Shown here: piece by piece, positions 26,953 through 36,198 of the stretch
Position numbering within the stretch: the stretch's first letter is position 1
Layout of the letters: every line of letters starts with the position of its first letter
NCBI RefSeq assembly: GCF_001412655.1
Contig: NZ_CP012996.1
Span: 2,356,001 to 2,420,000, forward strand
Direction: 5' to 3'
Origin: Pedobacter sp. PACM 27299
GTDB taxonomy: Bacteria; Bacteroidota; Bacteroidia; Sphingobacteriales; Sphingobacteriaceae
Length of the DNA: 64,000 nucleotides
The notes under the pieces: model-generated
What the model saw: only the letters and a program-made list of their open reading frames with translations
Told to the model about the DNA's origin: nothing
Databases searched by the model: none
Translations under genes and position numbers: made by a program

Positions 26953-29268
26953 TTAGTTTTTTGAGACCTGATAACCTAAACCGTAACCATATCCAAATCC
27001 TCCATATCCATAGGTATTGCTGTTCTCAATTTTTGCATCATTAAATACGACCATAGGATTGGTCAGTTTTTTATAATACAGGATATCTTTTAATATGTTC
27101 AATTGTAATTTATCAGTATAATTGTAACGGATCAGATAAATGCTAAGGTCGGTGTAGGCAGATAAGCTAAAAGCATCAGCAACCTGTCCAACAGGCGCCG
27201 TATCAATGATGACATAGTCGAACCGGCTTTTCAATTCTTCTACCAATTTTCCGATTTTTGGATGCATCATCAGCTCCGCAGGATTGGTGGTAATAGGACC
27301 ACAATCCACGACAATTAAATCATGGTATTTTCTTGAATTCATGAGCAAATCATCGATACTCACATCGGGATTTAATAGGTAATCGGTGATGCCAATTTTT
27401 GAATTTAAATGAAGCTTCTGCAGCAACTGAGGCTCGCGCATATCAAACTCCAATAATACCACCCGTTTATTTACGGAAGCTAAAGTGAGGCCTAGATTGA
27501 TAGAGAAGAATGTTTTGCCTTCGGATTTCATACAGGAAGTAATCAGCATGACCTGATCAGGCATCCCATTGTTCATGAAGTTAAGGTTACTTCTAATGTA
27601 CCTGAATAATTCAGTAATGGTAGACCTGCTACTGTGGTCTATCATAGCTGCTTCATTTTTGCTGACATGGTTTAATACGCCTAAAACAGGTACGCCAGTC
27701 AGCAGTTGGATGTCTTTTACGTCTCGTACTTTATTATTGAATAATGACCTGCCGTAGATAAAGGCAGCAGGAATAAGCAGGCCGGCAAAGCTGGCACACA
27801 GGTAAATCAATTCCTTTTTTGGAGTTACTGGTACACTATTATACGCTGGTTTATCGATGATTTGAGAAGTTGGGACTGTGGCGGATAAGGAAAGCGTAGT
27901 TTCTTCTCTTTTTTGTAATAAATACCTATATAATCCTGATTTTACGCTTTGCTCTCTGGTTCTTTCCAATAGCCCACGCTCTACTGCAGGTACCGCACGA
28001 ACTTTAGAGTTAAATCTTGAGCTCATGGCCTGCTGATTGTTTCTTTCAATTTGTAAGCCTCTCTTGATGTTCTGCAGGTTTTCTTGAATGTTCGATTTTA
28101 AACTCACTAATTGTGCAGTCAGGTTCTGTACTAAAGGATTGCTTTCCTCAGAACTCCTCAGCATTTTTGCCCTTTCCTGCTGGGTCGCATTATACTTCGC
28201 TGTTAAGTCATTTAAAGTCGCATTATTGATGTTTAATGCGCTAGGGACAACATTTAGGTTGTTGTTTTGAAGGTATTTTTCCAGGGAGGACAGGACGTTA
28301 AGCTGGGTGTTTGTAGAAGATAGCATTTGTCCGTATTCTCCGGATTTATTTACATTGACAACTGCATCAGCATTGACATCGGTCACCATGTTTTCCTGTT
28401 TGTAATTTTCTACATCATGCTCTACACCAGTTAAATCCAGACTGAGTGCATTCAGCCTTTTGTCAATAAATTTGATGGTATTCAGGGCAATCAGGTTTTT
28501 CCTAATTACATCTTCTTCGTTGTATTTTCTGATGAGTACCGTTAGAATATCAAGGCCCCGTTGGGGGATATTGTCCGTTAAACTGATGACAATTGTGTTG
28601 GCATCTTTTACAACGGGCAGTACAATCAGGCCTGTTAAGCTGTAGGATTCTGCCATGCGATGCAGGTTTTTAAATTTCAAAACCACTGGATCGGTATAGT
28701 TTTTAAAGGCAGGGCCTTTGCTGACGATAATTTTATAGCCTGATTGCTGTACCACACTGTTGTAAGGCAATGTATACTTGTTGTTATTGTCGGTAAGGAC
28801 ATACTCCTGATCACTATAAGGACTTATTGTCGGTTTTTTAAGGTACCCACTTGCATTTACGCCAAGAACACTCACTTTTATCGGTACATTTTTTCCGTAT
28901 AGCTCTTTGTCTTTTAAGGTGCCTTTAATGAAATAAGCAGTTTCTAAGGATAGTGATTTCAGCGTTTTATAAATCAGATCCCTGGAGCGTAAAACTTCCA
29001 TTTCATTGTCTGCTTTGCGATCGCTGCGGAACATATTCAGGTCGCTAAATGCACTTTCTTTAACCTGTCCTTCGCCTTTTTGATCATCCTGAACCATTAA
29101 AGTACTGCTTACTTTATACCTTGGACTGAGTGTTTGCAGGTAGAGAAAACTAGCCCCCAGACCTATTAAAAATGCCAGGATAAAAGCGTACCAGTATTTT
29201 AAGTACTGCTGTATGTTTTCCCTTAAATTCTCCAGCGCAGAAGGGCTTTGATAAACGTTTGAGTTCAT
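26953..29268 (-). CDS. Polysaccharide co-polymerase and tyrosine autokinase (Wzc type)
   Basis: Inner-membrane protein of 771 residues controlling chain length and export. It has a Wzz domain with TM1 near residues 26-46, a long periplasmic coiled-coil/GNVR region, TM2 near residue 500, then a cytosolic BY-kinase. The Walker A is SCMKSEGKTFFS, Walker A' is LLEFDMREPQ (family usually has an Asp-rich form like LLIDADLRRP), and Walker B is YVIIDTAPVG. The C-terminus is glycine/tyrosine-rich (GYGGFGYGYGLGYQ), the expected autophosphorylation cluster. It follows the wza-like gene by 25 bases. It is expected to work with the OM export protein and the flippase/polymerase made by the plus-strand array. 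Confidence 0.92.
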   Translation of the reverse strand: MNSNVYQSPSALENLRENIQQYLKYWYAFILAFLIGLGASFLYLQTLSPRYKVSSTLMVQDDQKGEGQVKESAFSDLNMFRSDRKADNEMEVLRSRDLIYKTLKSLSLETAYFIKGTLKDKELYGKNVPIKVSVLGVNASGYLKKPTISPYSDQEYVLTDNNNKYTLPYNSVVQQSGYKIIVSKGPAFKNYTDPVVLKFKNLHRMAESYSLTGLIVLPVVKDANTIVISLTDNIPQRGLDILTVLIRKYNEEDVIRKNLIALNTIKFIDKRLNALSLDLTGVEHDVENYKQENMVTDVNADAVVNVNKSGEYGQMLSSTNTQLNVLSSLEKYLQNNNLNVVPSALNINNATLNDLTAKYNATQQERAKMLRSSEESNPLVQNLTAQLVSLKSNIQENLQNIKRGLQIERNNQQAMSSRFNSKVRAVPAVERGLLERTREQSVKSGLYRYLLQKREETTLSLSATVPTSQIIDKPAYNSVPVTPKKELIYLCASFAGLLIPAAFIYGRSLFNNKVRDVKDIQLLTGVPVLGVLNHVSKNEAAMIDHSSRSTITELFRYIRSNLNFMNNGMPDQVMLITSCMKSEGKTFFSINLGLTLASVNKRVVLLEFDMREPQLLQKLHLNSKIGITDYLLNPDVSIDDLLMNSRKYHDLIVVDCGPITTNPAELMMHPKIGKLVEELKSRFDYVIIDTAPVGQVADAFSLSAYTDLSIYLIRYNYTDKLQLNILKDILYYKKLTNPMVVFNDAKIENSNTYGYGGFGYGYGLGYQVSKN

Positions 29269-29293
29269 GTTTTTATAATTAAAATAGAACAGA

Positions 29294-30046
29294 TTATCTG
29301 AGTATAACGGTTAGTAGTACAGCTGCTGCTGAAACGCAGGTAGATATGATCGGAAGTAAGGTGTTGTTTGAATTGACCTGTCTTTCTTTTGATTTGTCGG
29401 GCTCGACATAAACGATGTCATTCTGTTTTAAATGGAAATATGGGGAGTTGTAGCTGTCCTTATCATTCAGGTTTAGCCTGGTCATGTTGCGCACGCCGTC
29501 TTCTTCCCGAATAACAAGTACGTTTTCCCGTTTGCCAAAAACGGTCATGTCACCGGCCATCCCCAAGGCTTCTAATAAATTAATTTGCTCACCGGGAACG
29601 TTTAATGAAGCCGGATGATTTACCTCTCCAATCACTGTAATTTTGAAATTGACAAGTTGGAGATCCACATAAGGATCCTTGATCTGTTTCCTTAATACCT
29701 GGGTAATTAAAGCCTGTGCTTCTTCTAAACTTAAGCCTTCGACTTTTACTTCGCCAATCAGTGGTAGATTGATGTTTCCAGCATTGTTAATCCTGAACCC
29801 CCCTTTACTGTTTATAGGGGTATTGCTATTGTTGGCATTTGCACTTGCAAATAATACATTGTACTCTGTATTTAAGCTGGTTAGAGAGATACTCAGCTGG
29901 TCGTTCTTTTGCAGCTTTAACTGTGCTGCACTTTGAATAATATCATTGGAGCCCTTAGGAAGGTTGCTGAAATAGACTAGATTTCTTTGTGGAGCACAAC
30001 TGAAAAAAATCAGTGAAATGAACAAAGTAAACGTTAAATTTTTCAT
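29294..30046 (-). CDS. Polysaccharide export outer-membrane lipoprotein (Wza family)
   Basis: Lipoprotein of 250 residues: signal peptide LFISLIFFSC, then APQRN without the C-K-K-D/E signature, so it is probably retained facing the periplasm. The polysaccharide biosynthesis/export domain contains LQKNDQLSISLTSLNTEYN and GGFRINNAGNINLPLIGEVK, followed by an SLBB domain (ITVIGEVNHPASLNVPGEQINLLEALGMAGD). The C-terminus has a hydrophobic helix LLPIISTCVSAAAVLLTVIL, as in Bacteroidota members that insert this end in the outer membrane. It is the first gene of the minus-strand operon. Confidence 0.9.
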   Translation of the reverse strand: MKNLTFTLFISLIFFSCAPQRNLVYFSNLPKGSNDIIQSAAQLKLQKNDQLSISLTSLNTEYNVLFASANANNSNTPINSKGGFRINNAGNINLPLIGEVKVEGLSLEEAQALITQVLRKQIKDPYVDLQLVNFKITVIGEVNHPASLNVPGEQINLLEALGMAGDMTVFGKRENVLVIREEDGVRNMTRLNLNDKDSYNSPYFHLKQNDIVYVEPDKSKERQVNSNNTLLPIISTCVSAAAVLLTVILR

Positions 30047-30404
30047 TTTGATGGAGGTTAAATGAATTAACTACTTGATATCCCCGGAATTCTTAGAATA
30101 AAGTTAGATAAATAAAAAACCATAAAAAGAGTAGTTGTTCAAGTTGTGTTTTAAATTGTGAACCTGCACACATTTAATTTACGAAACTGCGCAAATGGGA
30201 GGATGAATTATACAAATTAGTGATAAATGCTAGCGATATTTTTACAGTTACTTTGCAGCTCTTGAACCGTTAAAGTCGATAGTTGTCGGGCATTCCAAAA
30301 AAAGAAGGAGCACAGGGCGTAAAATGAAAATTATTGAGCTTTAATTCGAATGTATATCTCTGTTTTAAATTTAAACACCATTTAATTTAAACATTAAGGA
30401 TCCG
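30047..30404. other. Divergent intergenic region between export operon and PPK2
   Basis: 358 bases with no gene. It must hold the promoter of the minus-strand wza operon and that of the plus-strand kinase gene. I found no perfect TAnnTTTG box in either direction, and no copy of the ops-like 20-mer. Confidence 0.5.
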
Positions 30405-31322
30405 ATGAACGTTCTATCCTGTAAAGACAAATACTTGCCAATGAAAAAGGAGATCGAAAAGTCCCGGGTTATGCCCGGTAAGAAATTTTCACTAAAAGAT
30501 TACGATACTGCTTATACAGGTGACCGGGAAAAGGAAGCCGGAAAGGAGGAATTGGATCTGACGAAAGAAGAGCTGAGTAAATTGCAGGAAACCCTGTATG
30601 CTGCAGATTCTCATTCTATTCTTATTTTGTTCCAGGCGATGGATGCCGCAGGGAAAGATAGTGCGATTGCTCATGTGATGTCTGGATTAAATCCTCAGGG
30701 CTGTCAGGTGTATAGTTTTAAGACGCCAACTTCTGAAGAATATGACCATGATTTTCTATGGCGTCACTATAAAGCACTACCTGAAAGAGGGCGTATTGGC
30801 ATTCACAATAGGTCGCATTATGAAAACGTATTGGTTTGTAAAGTCCATCCTGAATATGTACTCAAAGAGAAGATCCCTGGGTATGATACGGTAAAGAAAA
30901 TAGATGATAAGTTTTGGAAAAGGCGATATGAGAGCATTCGCAACTTCGAAAAGCACATCACTGATAATGGAACTGTGGTGATCAAGTTTTTCCTTTATGT
31001 CTCCAAAGATGAGCAAAAAGAAAGGTTCTTAGAGCGGATAGACAATCCGGTTAAAAACTGGAAGTTCTCTTCGGCTGACATTACAGAGCGGGAAAAATGG
31101 GACGATTATATGTCGGCATACGAACAGGCTATTGAAGAAACATCTACTGAAAAAGCACCCTGGTACATAATTCCTGCTGATAAAAAGTGGTATGCGAGGT
31201 TATTGATCAGCCAGATTTTAGAACAGCATCTGAAAGATATGGACTTGAAATTTCCTGTACTTGATGAGGATGAAATGGCGAAACTAGAAGAAATACAAAG
31301 GTGCTTACTACTCGGCGGCTAA
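30405..31322 (+). CDS. Polyphosphate kinase 2 family protein
   Basis: Cytosolic PPK2 enzyme of 305 residues that transfers phosphate between polyphosphate and a nucleotide. Walker A is FQAMDAAGKDSAI, and the lid and Walker B region has GRIGIHNRSHYENVLVCKVHPE, the family signature. EYDHDFLWR (substrate lid) and WKFSSADITEREKWDDY are also conserved. This resembles the single-domain class that phosphorylates AMP/ADP or generates nucleoside triphosphates from polyP; direction and nucleotide are not certain. An ATG 30 bases further in (30435) would also leave the core intact. The gene stands alone between the EPS and B12 loci and ends in a strong terminator. Confidence 0.9.
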   Translation: MNVLSCKDKYLPMKKEIEKSRVMPGKKFSLKDYDTAYTGDREKEAGKEELDLTKEELSKLQETLYAADSHSILILFQAMDAAGKDSAIAHVMSGLNPQGCQVYSFKTPTSEEYDHDFLWRHYKALPERGRIGIHNRSHYENVLVCKVHPEYVLKEKIPGYDTVKKIDDKFWKRRYESIRNFEKHITDNGTVVIKFFLYVSKDEQKERFLERIDNPVKNWKFSSADITEREKWDDYMSAYEQAIEETSTEKAPWYIIPADKKWYARLLISQILEQHLKDMDLKFPVLDEDEMAKLEEIQRCLLLGG

Positions 31323-31326
31323 AATC

Positions 31327-31353
31327 TTTCGCCCCGAAGAGGGGCGAAATTTT
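31327..31353 (+). terminator. Terminator after PPK2 gene
   Basis: TTTCGCCCC (31327-31335) and GGGGCGAAA (31341-31349) form a perfect 9-bp stem with a five-base loop, followed by TTTT. Confidence 0.9.
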
Positions 31354-31424
31354 CTAAGCCTCCTGCTAGCAAGCTCCTTTTTCAGGCGTCTGCAGCCCAT
31401 CAGCTATTATAACAAGGGCTAAAG

Positions 31425-31456
31425 TTTGTTCTTCGCTGGATTATTGAGTACATTTG
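31425..31456 (+). promoter_or_regulatory. Bacteroidota consensus promoter of the B12 operon
   Basis: TTTG (31425-31428), a 20-base spacer and TACATTTG (31449-31456) match the Bacteroidota sigma-ABfr consensus TTTG-N19-21-TAnnTTTG. Transcription would start near 31462, just before the riboswitch aptamer. Confidence 0.75.
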
Positions 31457-31463
31457 CCACGCT

Positions 31464-31640
31464 TTTGGTTCCTGGTGATTTTTACCTGGATTAAAAGGGA
31501 ATACGGTGTAAATCCGTAACTGTCCCGCAGCTGTAAGCTCTATAACGGTATTCAAATCGAAGCCACTTTTTTTTACTCTATGTAGGGTTTGAATTGGGAA
31601 GGCAGGATCACCGGGAGTAAGTCAGAAGACCTGCCATAAG
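31464..31640 (+). ncRNA. Cobalamin (B12) riboswitch
   Basis: The segment has every conserved block of the cobalamin aptamer in order: TTTGGTTCCTGG at the 5' side, AAGGGAATACGGTGTAAATC with CCGTAACTGTCCCGCAGCTG at the core, a variable arm, GGCAGGATCACCGGGAGTAA, and the B12 box GTCAGAAGACCTGCC (31621-31635). It lies 114 bases before a BtuB-type receptor gene. The stretch between contains AGCTTTC/GAAGCT pairing that could be part of the expression platform. B12 binding would be expected to lower expression of the operon. Confidence 0.93.
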
Positions 31641-31749
31641 TATAATATTTCATAGCTTTCGGGGATTGAAGCTTGGAGTGAGTGCTTGTTTACTGTATTT
31701 CATTTCCTTGATCTAACTGTTTGCTGTGGGTAAATGACTCACAACAAAA

Positions 31750-33831
31750 ATGAGAAGAAACAAATTTGCCGGTTTGGGCATCAAAGCTTGTTTTTTTACT
31801 ATTCTAGCCTTTACAGGGCTCGGAGGAGTTATGCCTTTAAATTTGCAGGCACAGACTCAGCCAGTTAAACCAGAAAGTCGTCGGGATAGCTCAGGCCAAC
31901 AGGATTCCCTGGAAAAAGTCAATGCTTTGAAAGAAGTGCAGATTAAGACCATAAAACTTAGCAGGCGACAAACGTCTTCTACTCCTTTACAAATTCTTTC
32001 TGGTGCAGAGCTGGAAAAGCTAAATAGCCTTTCCGTAGCCGATGCAGTGCGTTATTTCTCTGGGGTACAGCTTAAAGACTACGGTGGAATTGGCGGATTA
32101 AAGACCATCAATGTTCGTAGTATGGGGAGTAACCATACTGCAGTGTTTTACGATGGTGTACAATTGGGAAATGCGCAAAATGGACAGGTAGACCTGGGTA
32201 AGTTTTCATTAGATAACATTGAAGAGATAGAATTGTATAACGGACAGAAGAGCAGCATTCTTCAGTCTGCTAAAAGCTTTGCTTCGGCAAGCTCTTTATA
32301 CCTGAAAGCCAGGCAGCCAAATTTCGAAGCCGGCAGGAGTAATCGTCTTAAAGCTGCTTTCAGAACAGGCTCATTTGGTTTGGTAAATCCTTCTATATTG
32401 TGGCAGAGTAAATTGAGCGAGCATACTTATAGCACAGTTAGTGCAGAATTGAAAAAAGCAAACGGTCGTTACAAATACCGCATTACGAACGGTGTTTATG
32501 ATACTACAGCAGTTCGTACGGATGGGGATGTAGAAGCGATGCGACTGGAACTTGGTTTAAATGGCATCTTGTCCGACAGTAGTAAATGGAATGTTAAGCT
32601 ATATGGTTACAAAGACAATCAGGGTTTACCTGGCGCCATTGTAGCCAACGTTTTTCACTTTGCACAGCGCATGTGGAACCGCAATTTCTTTGCGCAATCT
32701 GCTTATGAAAAGAACATCGGGAAATACAGCCTGGTCGCTTCAGCCAAATATTCAAATGATTACATGCGTTTCCTGAATCCGGATATTGTAAAAACCACAG
32801 GTTTTCTAGACAATACCTACCATCAGCAGGAACTCTATCTCTCTTTAGCGAATAAGCTGAATATTAATAAATTCTGGGATGTGGTCTGGTCTGCTGATTA
32901 CCAGTTGAATGATATGAATGCCAATCTGGACCTCTTTGCTTATCCCACAAGATATACTTTGCTGAATGCCGTAGCTACCCAATTTCATTTCGACAGGCTG
33001 GATATTCAGGCAAATCTATTGAGTACCCTGCTGAAGGATAAAGTAGAATCTGGTCCTGCAGCAGGAAGTAAAAATGAATTGACCCCTACAGTAATGGTAT
33101 CCTGGCAACCTTTTAATCAAAAGGAATTCAGAATCCGATCTTTTTACAAGAGCATTTTCCGGATGCCTACCTTTAACGATCTTTATTATACTTTTTACCA
33201 GTTTACGGTACTGCGTCCGGAATATACCAAACAATATGACCTCGGTTTTACTTATATCAAAGGTTATGAGCATCGCGCGCTTAAACAATTTTCTATCCAG
33301 GCTGATGCTTACTTTAATCAGGTGAAAGATAAGATTGTGGCCGTTCCGGGAACCTCACAGGCCATGTGGAGTATGAGAAACTTAGGAAAAGTAGAAATAA
33401 AAGGAATGGATGTCAATGTTCAGTCCGCCTGGGAATTGGCTGATGCCCTTAATTTAAGTCTGGGGCTTACCTATACTTATCAGCAGGCGATTGATGCTGA
33501 TCCAATATCTACGACTTATAAAGATCAGATCCCTTACACCCCTAAACATAGCGGCACCTTTTTAGCAGGGGCTTCCTACAAGAAATTTGCCCTGAATTAT
33601 AGCTACCTCTATACAGGTGAACGTTACGACCAGAGCGCCAATATTCCTAAAAATTACGTACAGCCCTTTTATACCCATGATCTGGCCCTGCATTACCATA
33701 CGCAAATCCAAAAACGGAAATTAAGGCTGACAGGGGAGGTTAATAACCTCCTAAATCAGGCTTATGCAGTCATCACAAATTATCCGATGCCAGGCCGCTC
33801 TTACCGATTCAGTTTAACCTATGAATATTAA
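31750..33831 (+). CDS. btuB: TonB-dependent outer-membrane cobalamin receptor
   Basis: Outer-membrane beta-barrel receptor of 693 residues. It has a signal peptide ending near AQTQ, a TonB-dependent plug domain (PLQILSGAELEKLNSLSVADAVRYF, then TINVRSMGSNHTAVFYDGVQLG) and a 22-strand barrel ending in the aromatic strand YRFSLTYEY. There is no N-terminal STN or carboxypeptidase-like domain, unlike SusC. Position directly behind the cobalamin riboswitch makes B12 or a related corrinoid the substrate with good confidence. It is followed after three bases by a BtuG-like lipoprotein, as in known Bacteroides B12 loci. Confidence 0.92.
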   Translation: MRRNKFAGLGIKACFFTILAFTGLGGVMPLNLQAQTQPVKPESRRDSSGQQDSLEKVNALKEVQIKTIKLSRRQTSSTPLQILSGAELEKLNSLSVADAVRYFSGVQLKDYGGIGGLKTINVRSMGSNHTAVFYDGVQLGNAQNGQVDLGKFSLDNIEEIELYNGQKSSILQSAKSFASASSLYLKARQPNFEAGRSNRLKAAFRTGSFGLVNPSILWQSKLSEHTYSTVSAELKKANGRYKYRITNGVYDTTAVRTDGDVEAMRLELGLNGILSDSSKWNVKLYGYKDNQGLPGAIVANVFHFAQRMWNRNFFAQSAYEKNIGKYSLVASAKYSNDYMRFLNPDIVKTTGFLDNTYHQQELYLSLANKLNINKFWDVVWSADYQLNDMNANLDLFAYPTRYTLLNAVATQFHFDRLDIQANLLSTLLKDKVESGPAAGSKNELTPTVMVSWQPFNQKEFRIRSFYKSIFRMPTFNDLYYTFYQFTVLRPEYTKQYDLGFTYIKGYEHRALKQFSIQADAYFNQVKDKIVAVPGTSQAMWSMRNLGKVEIKGMDVNVQSAWELADALNLSLGLTYTYQQAIDADPISTTYKDQIPYTPKHSGTFLAGASYKKFALNYSYLYTGERYDQSANIPKNYVQPFYTHDLALHYHTQIQKRKLRLTGEVNNLLNQAYAVITNYPMPGRSYRFSLTYEY

Positions 33832-33834
33832 AAT

Positions 33835-34986
33835 ATGAATAGCATGAAAATCCATAGAAATTCTGCTTTGATCCTATTGATCTTGCTGAGCCTATATATA
33901 AGTGCCTGCCGCAAGGATGCACAGGTCATTCCTGAAGAGCAGGATCGTGTATTGCCAGCTGATCCTTCGCGCCAGCTGCAAGGCTTTTACCTGGTAAATG
34001 AAGGAAATATGGGCATGAATAAAGCCTCCCTGGATTATATGGATTTTTCTACCGGAATCTACAGAAGGAACATTTACAATCAGCAGAATCCCGCACAAAT
34101 CAATGGCCTCGGAGATGTAGGTAATGACATTGCGATCTATGGATCTAAGTTATATGTAGTAGTCAATGCTTCTAATAAAGTAGAAGTGATGGATGCTAAA
34201 ACAGGCAAACGCATTAAACAAATTAACGTGACGAATGCACGCTACATCACTTTTAGTGCTGGGAAAGCTTATGTAAGTGCTTACCTCGGAAAAATAGGCG
34301 TTCCTAACGCGCCAAATGGAGTGGTCATACAAATCGATACCACCTCGCTTACAGAAGAAAAACGTGTTGAAGTAGGCAGGCAACCTGAAGAAATGGCGGT
34401 TGTAGGGCAAAAATTATACGTTGCCAATTCAGGTGGATACACCCCTTTAAACTACGATACCAGGGTTTCTGTCATTGACCTCAACTCATTTACCGTACTG
34501 AAAAATATAGAAGTTGCCATCAATCTGCATCGCGTAAAAGCAGATCGATATGGAGATATTTATGTGACTTCCAGAGGGAATTACTTAGATATTCACTCCA
34601 AAATATTTGTGATTGATACCAAAACCGATGAAATAAAAACACGTTTTGATATTGGTGCCAGTAATCTCGCCATAGATGACGATATCGCCTATTTCTATGG
34701 CTCAGAATGGAGTAATAATACGGGGAAATTTACCCTGAGCTATGGTATGCTGGATGTAAAAGAAGAGAAAATTTTGAGTAAAAAGTTCATTTCAGATGGA
34801 ACAGAAGCTAATATTATGATTCCTTATGGGATTGCAGTGGATAAATACACGAAAGAAGTTTTTGTAACGGATGCCCGCGATTATGTTTCGCCGGGAGTAC
34901 TGTATTGCTTTGACCCTTCAGGGAGAAAAAAATGGTCTGTGGTTACCGGCGATATCCCAGCTCATTTTGCTATGGTCTATAAATAA
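33835..34986 (+). CDS. BtuG-like beta-propeller lipoprotein, copy 1 (DUF5074/YncE)
   Basis: Lipoprotein of 383 residues: signal peptide LILLILLSLYISAC followed by RKDA. The rest is a YncE/DUF5074-type beta-propeller, recognised from recurring blades such as GFYLVNEGNMGMNKASLDYMD, VVVNASNKVEVMDAKTGK, VGRQPEEMAVVGQKLYVANSG and PYGIAVDKYTKEVFVTDA. In Bacteroides thetaiotaomicron, BtuG is a surface propeller that captures B12 with very high affinity and hands it to BtuB. The immediate coupling to the btuB gene supports the same role here. Start at 33835 has a second ATG nine bases on; either works. Confidence 0.85.
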   Translation: MNSMKIHRNSALILLILLSLYISACRKDAQVIPEEQDRVLPADPSRQLQGFYLVNEGNMGMNKASLDYMDFSTGIYRRNIYNQQNPAQINGLGDVGNDIAIYGSKLYVVVNASNKVEVMDAKTGKRIKQINVTNARYITFSAGKAYVSAYLGKIGVPNAPNGVVIQIDTTSLTEEKRVEVGRQPEEMAVVGQKLYVANSGGYTPLNYDTRVSVIDLNSFTVLKNIEVAINLHRVKADRYGDIYVTSRGNYLDIHSKIFVIDTKTDEIKTRFDIGASNLAIDDDIAYFYGSEWSNNTGKFTLSYGMLDVKEEKILSKKFISDGTEANIMIPYGIAVDKYTKEVFVTDARDYVSPGVLYCFDPSGRKKWSVVTGDIPAHFAMVYK

Positions 34987-35044
34987 CATGATCTATAATA
35001 AACAAATTATCATTAACACAATCTATAATAAACACAACCTAAAC

Positions 35045-36157
35045 ATGAATACATCAATTACTAAATCAGGAAGATCATTCCTCTTCCTTGCCACAGCAGG
35101 CTTATTGTCATTAAGTGCTTGTAAAAAAGATAAATTACCTGAAATTCCGCCACAGTCTTTATCAACCGTTGGGGTATACGTACTCAATGAAGGTACTTAT
35201 AGCTCAACAACAGGTGCTTCAGCGAGTTCTATCAGCTACTATGATGTGGTATCGCAAAAGGTAGAGATCGATTATTTCAAGAAGCAAAATAATAGAGCAC
35301 TTGGTGATAATGCGAATGACTTGAAGCAATATGGCAGTAAAATTTATTGTGTGGTAACCGGAACAACTCAAAGTGCTAAAGATTCTTACCTGGAAGTGAT
35401 CAGCGAGTCGACCGGAAAATCATTGAAACGCATTGCATTTTCAGATGAAAATGGAGGTTTTATGCCAAGAAATATCGTATTTGATAAAAACAAAGCGTAT
35501 ATCTCGGGCTATGATGGTAAGATTACTAGATTGGATACTGCGAGTTTAACGATCGACAGCAGATTGCTTGTTGGTGGTGCATTAGAGCAATTGGCCATCG
35601 CTAAAAACAAAATTTATGTGACCAATTCAGTACACCCATCATTCCCTTCACCGATTAATTCTTCTGTATCTGTAGTGGACATCGCCACCTTTACGAAGTT
35701 GAAAGAAATCCCTACTGCGCTTAATCCAAGAGCAATTTCTGCCACAACTTCTGGCGATTTATTCGTGCTGACTTCTGGGGACTTTCCAACTATTCCTGGT
35801 ACAATCGACAGGTTGAGCAGCACTTCAGATACCAGATTGAGCACCGGCAGTGATTTAGGTCTTTCATTTCTGAGCATCACCGGAACAACAGGTTTTGCAA
35901 TTGGCTATGCTCTTTTTATTAAATCTTTTGATGCGAATACTGGTACATTGGGGAATGATCTGATCAAAGATGCAACAGTAATTAAAGCTCCGTATGCGGT
36001 AACAGCAGACGCATTTGAAAAAACTTTTTACGTAGCCGATGCAAAAGACTATAGCAGTAATGGTATGATGTTCTGTTTCGGAGCAGATGGAAAAGCTAAA
36101 TTCAGTTTTGAAACGGGTATTTCGCCTAAACTAGCAGTATTCAAGTATGGCTATTAA
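35045..36157 (+). CDS. BtuG-like beta-propeller lipoprotein, copy 2
   Basis: Lipoprotein of 370 residues. The frame is open further upstream, but the signal peptide MNTSITKSGRSFLFLATAGL, ending in the lipobox SLSAC followed by KKDK, fixes the start at 35045. It has propeller blades like copy 1: GVYVLNEGTYSSTTGASASSIS, DNANDLKQYGSKIYCVVTG, VGGALEQLAIAKNKIYVTNS and APYAVTADAFEKTFYVADAKDY. Copies 1 and 2 are recognisably homologous but diverged. A second surface B12-binding protein, or one specific for another corrinoid or for a complex partner, is plausible. Confidence 0.82.
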   Translation: MNTSITKSGRSFLFLATAGLLSLSACKKDKLPEIPPQSLSTVGVYVLNEGTYSSTTGASASSISYYDVVSQKVEIDYFKKQNNRALGDNANDLKQYGSKIYCVVTGTTQSAKDSYLEVISESTGKSLKRIAFSDENGGFMPRNIVFDKNKAYISGYDGKITRLDTASLTIDSRLLVGGALEQLAIAKNKIYVTNSVHPSFPSPINSSVSVVDIATFTKLKEIPTALNPRAISATTSGDLFVLTSGDFPTIPGTIDRLSSTSDTRLSTGSDLGLSFLSITGTTGFAIGYALFIKSFDANTGTLGNDLIKDATVIKAPYAVTADAFEKTFYVADAKDYSSNGMMFCFGADGKAKFSFETGISPKLAVFKYGY

Positions 36158-36198
36158 CCATTTTTCCTATTAAATATCATATCTAAAATCATCATATA

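Noticed and set aside
34240..34251. A 12-base match (AGTGATGTAGCG on the minus strand) to the ops-like element
   Set aside because: It lies antisense inside the first BtuG-like gene, where the codons encode a normal blade segment, and the second half of the element (AAGCT) is missing. Taken as chance.
34871..35044. 58-residue extension of the second BtuG-like lipoprotein
   Set aside because: It overlaps the previous gene in another frame, and the true signal peptide begins at 35045.
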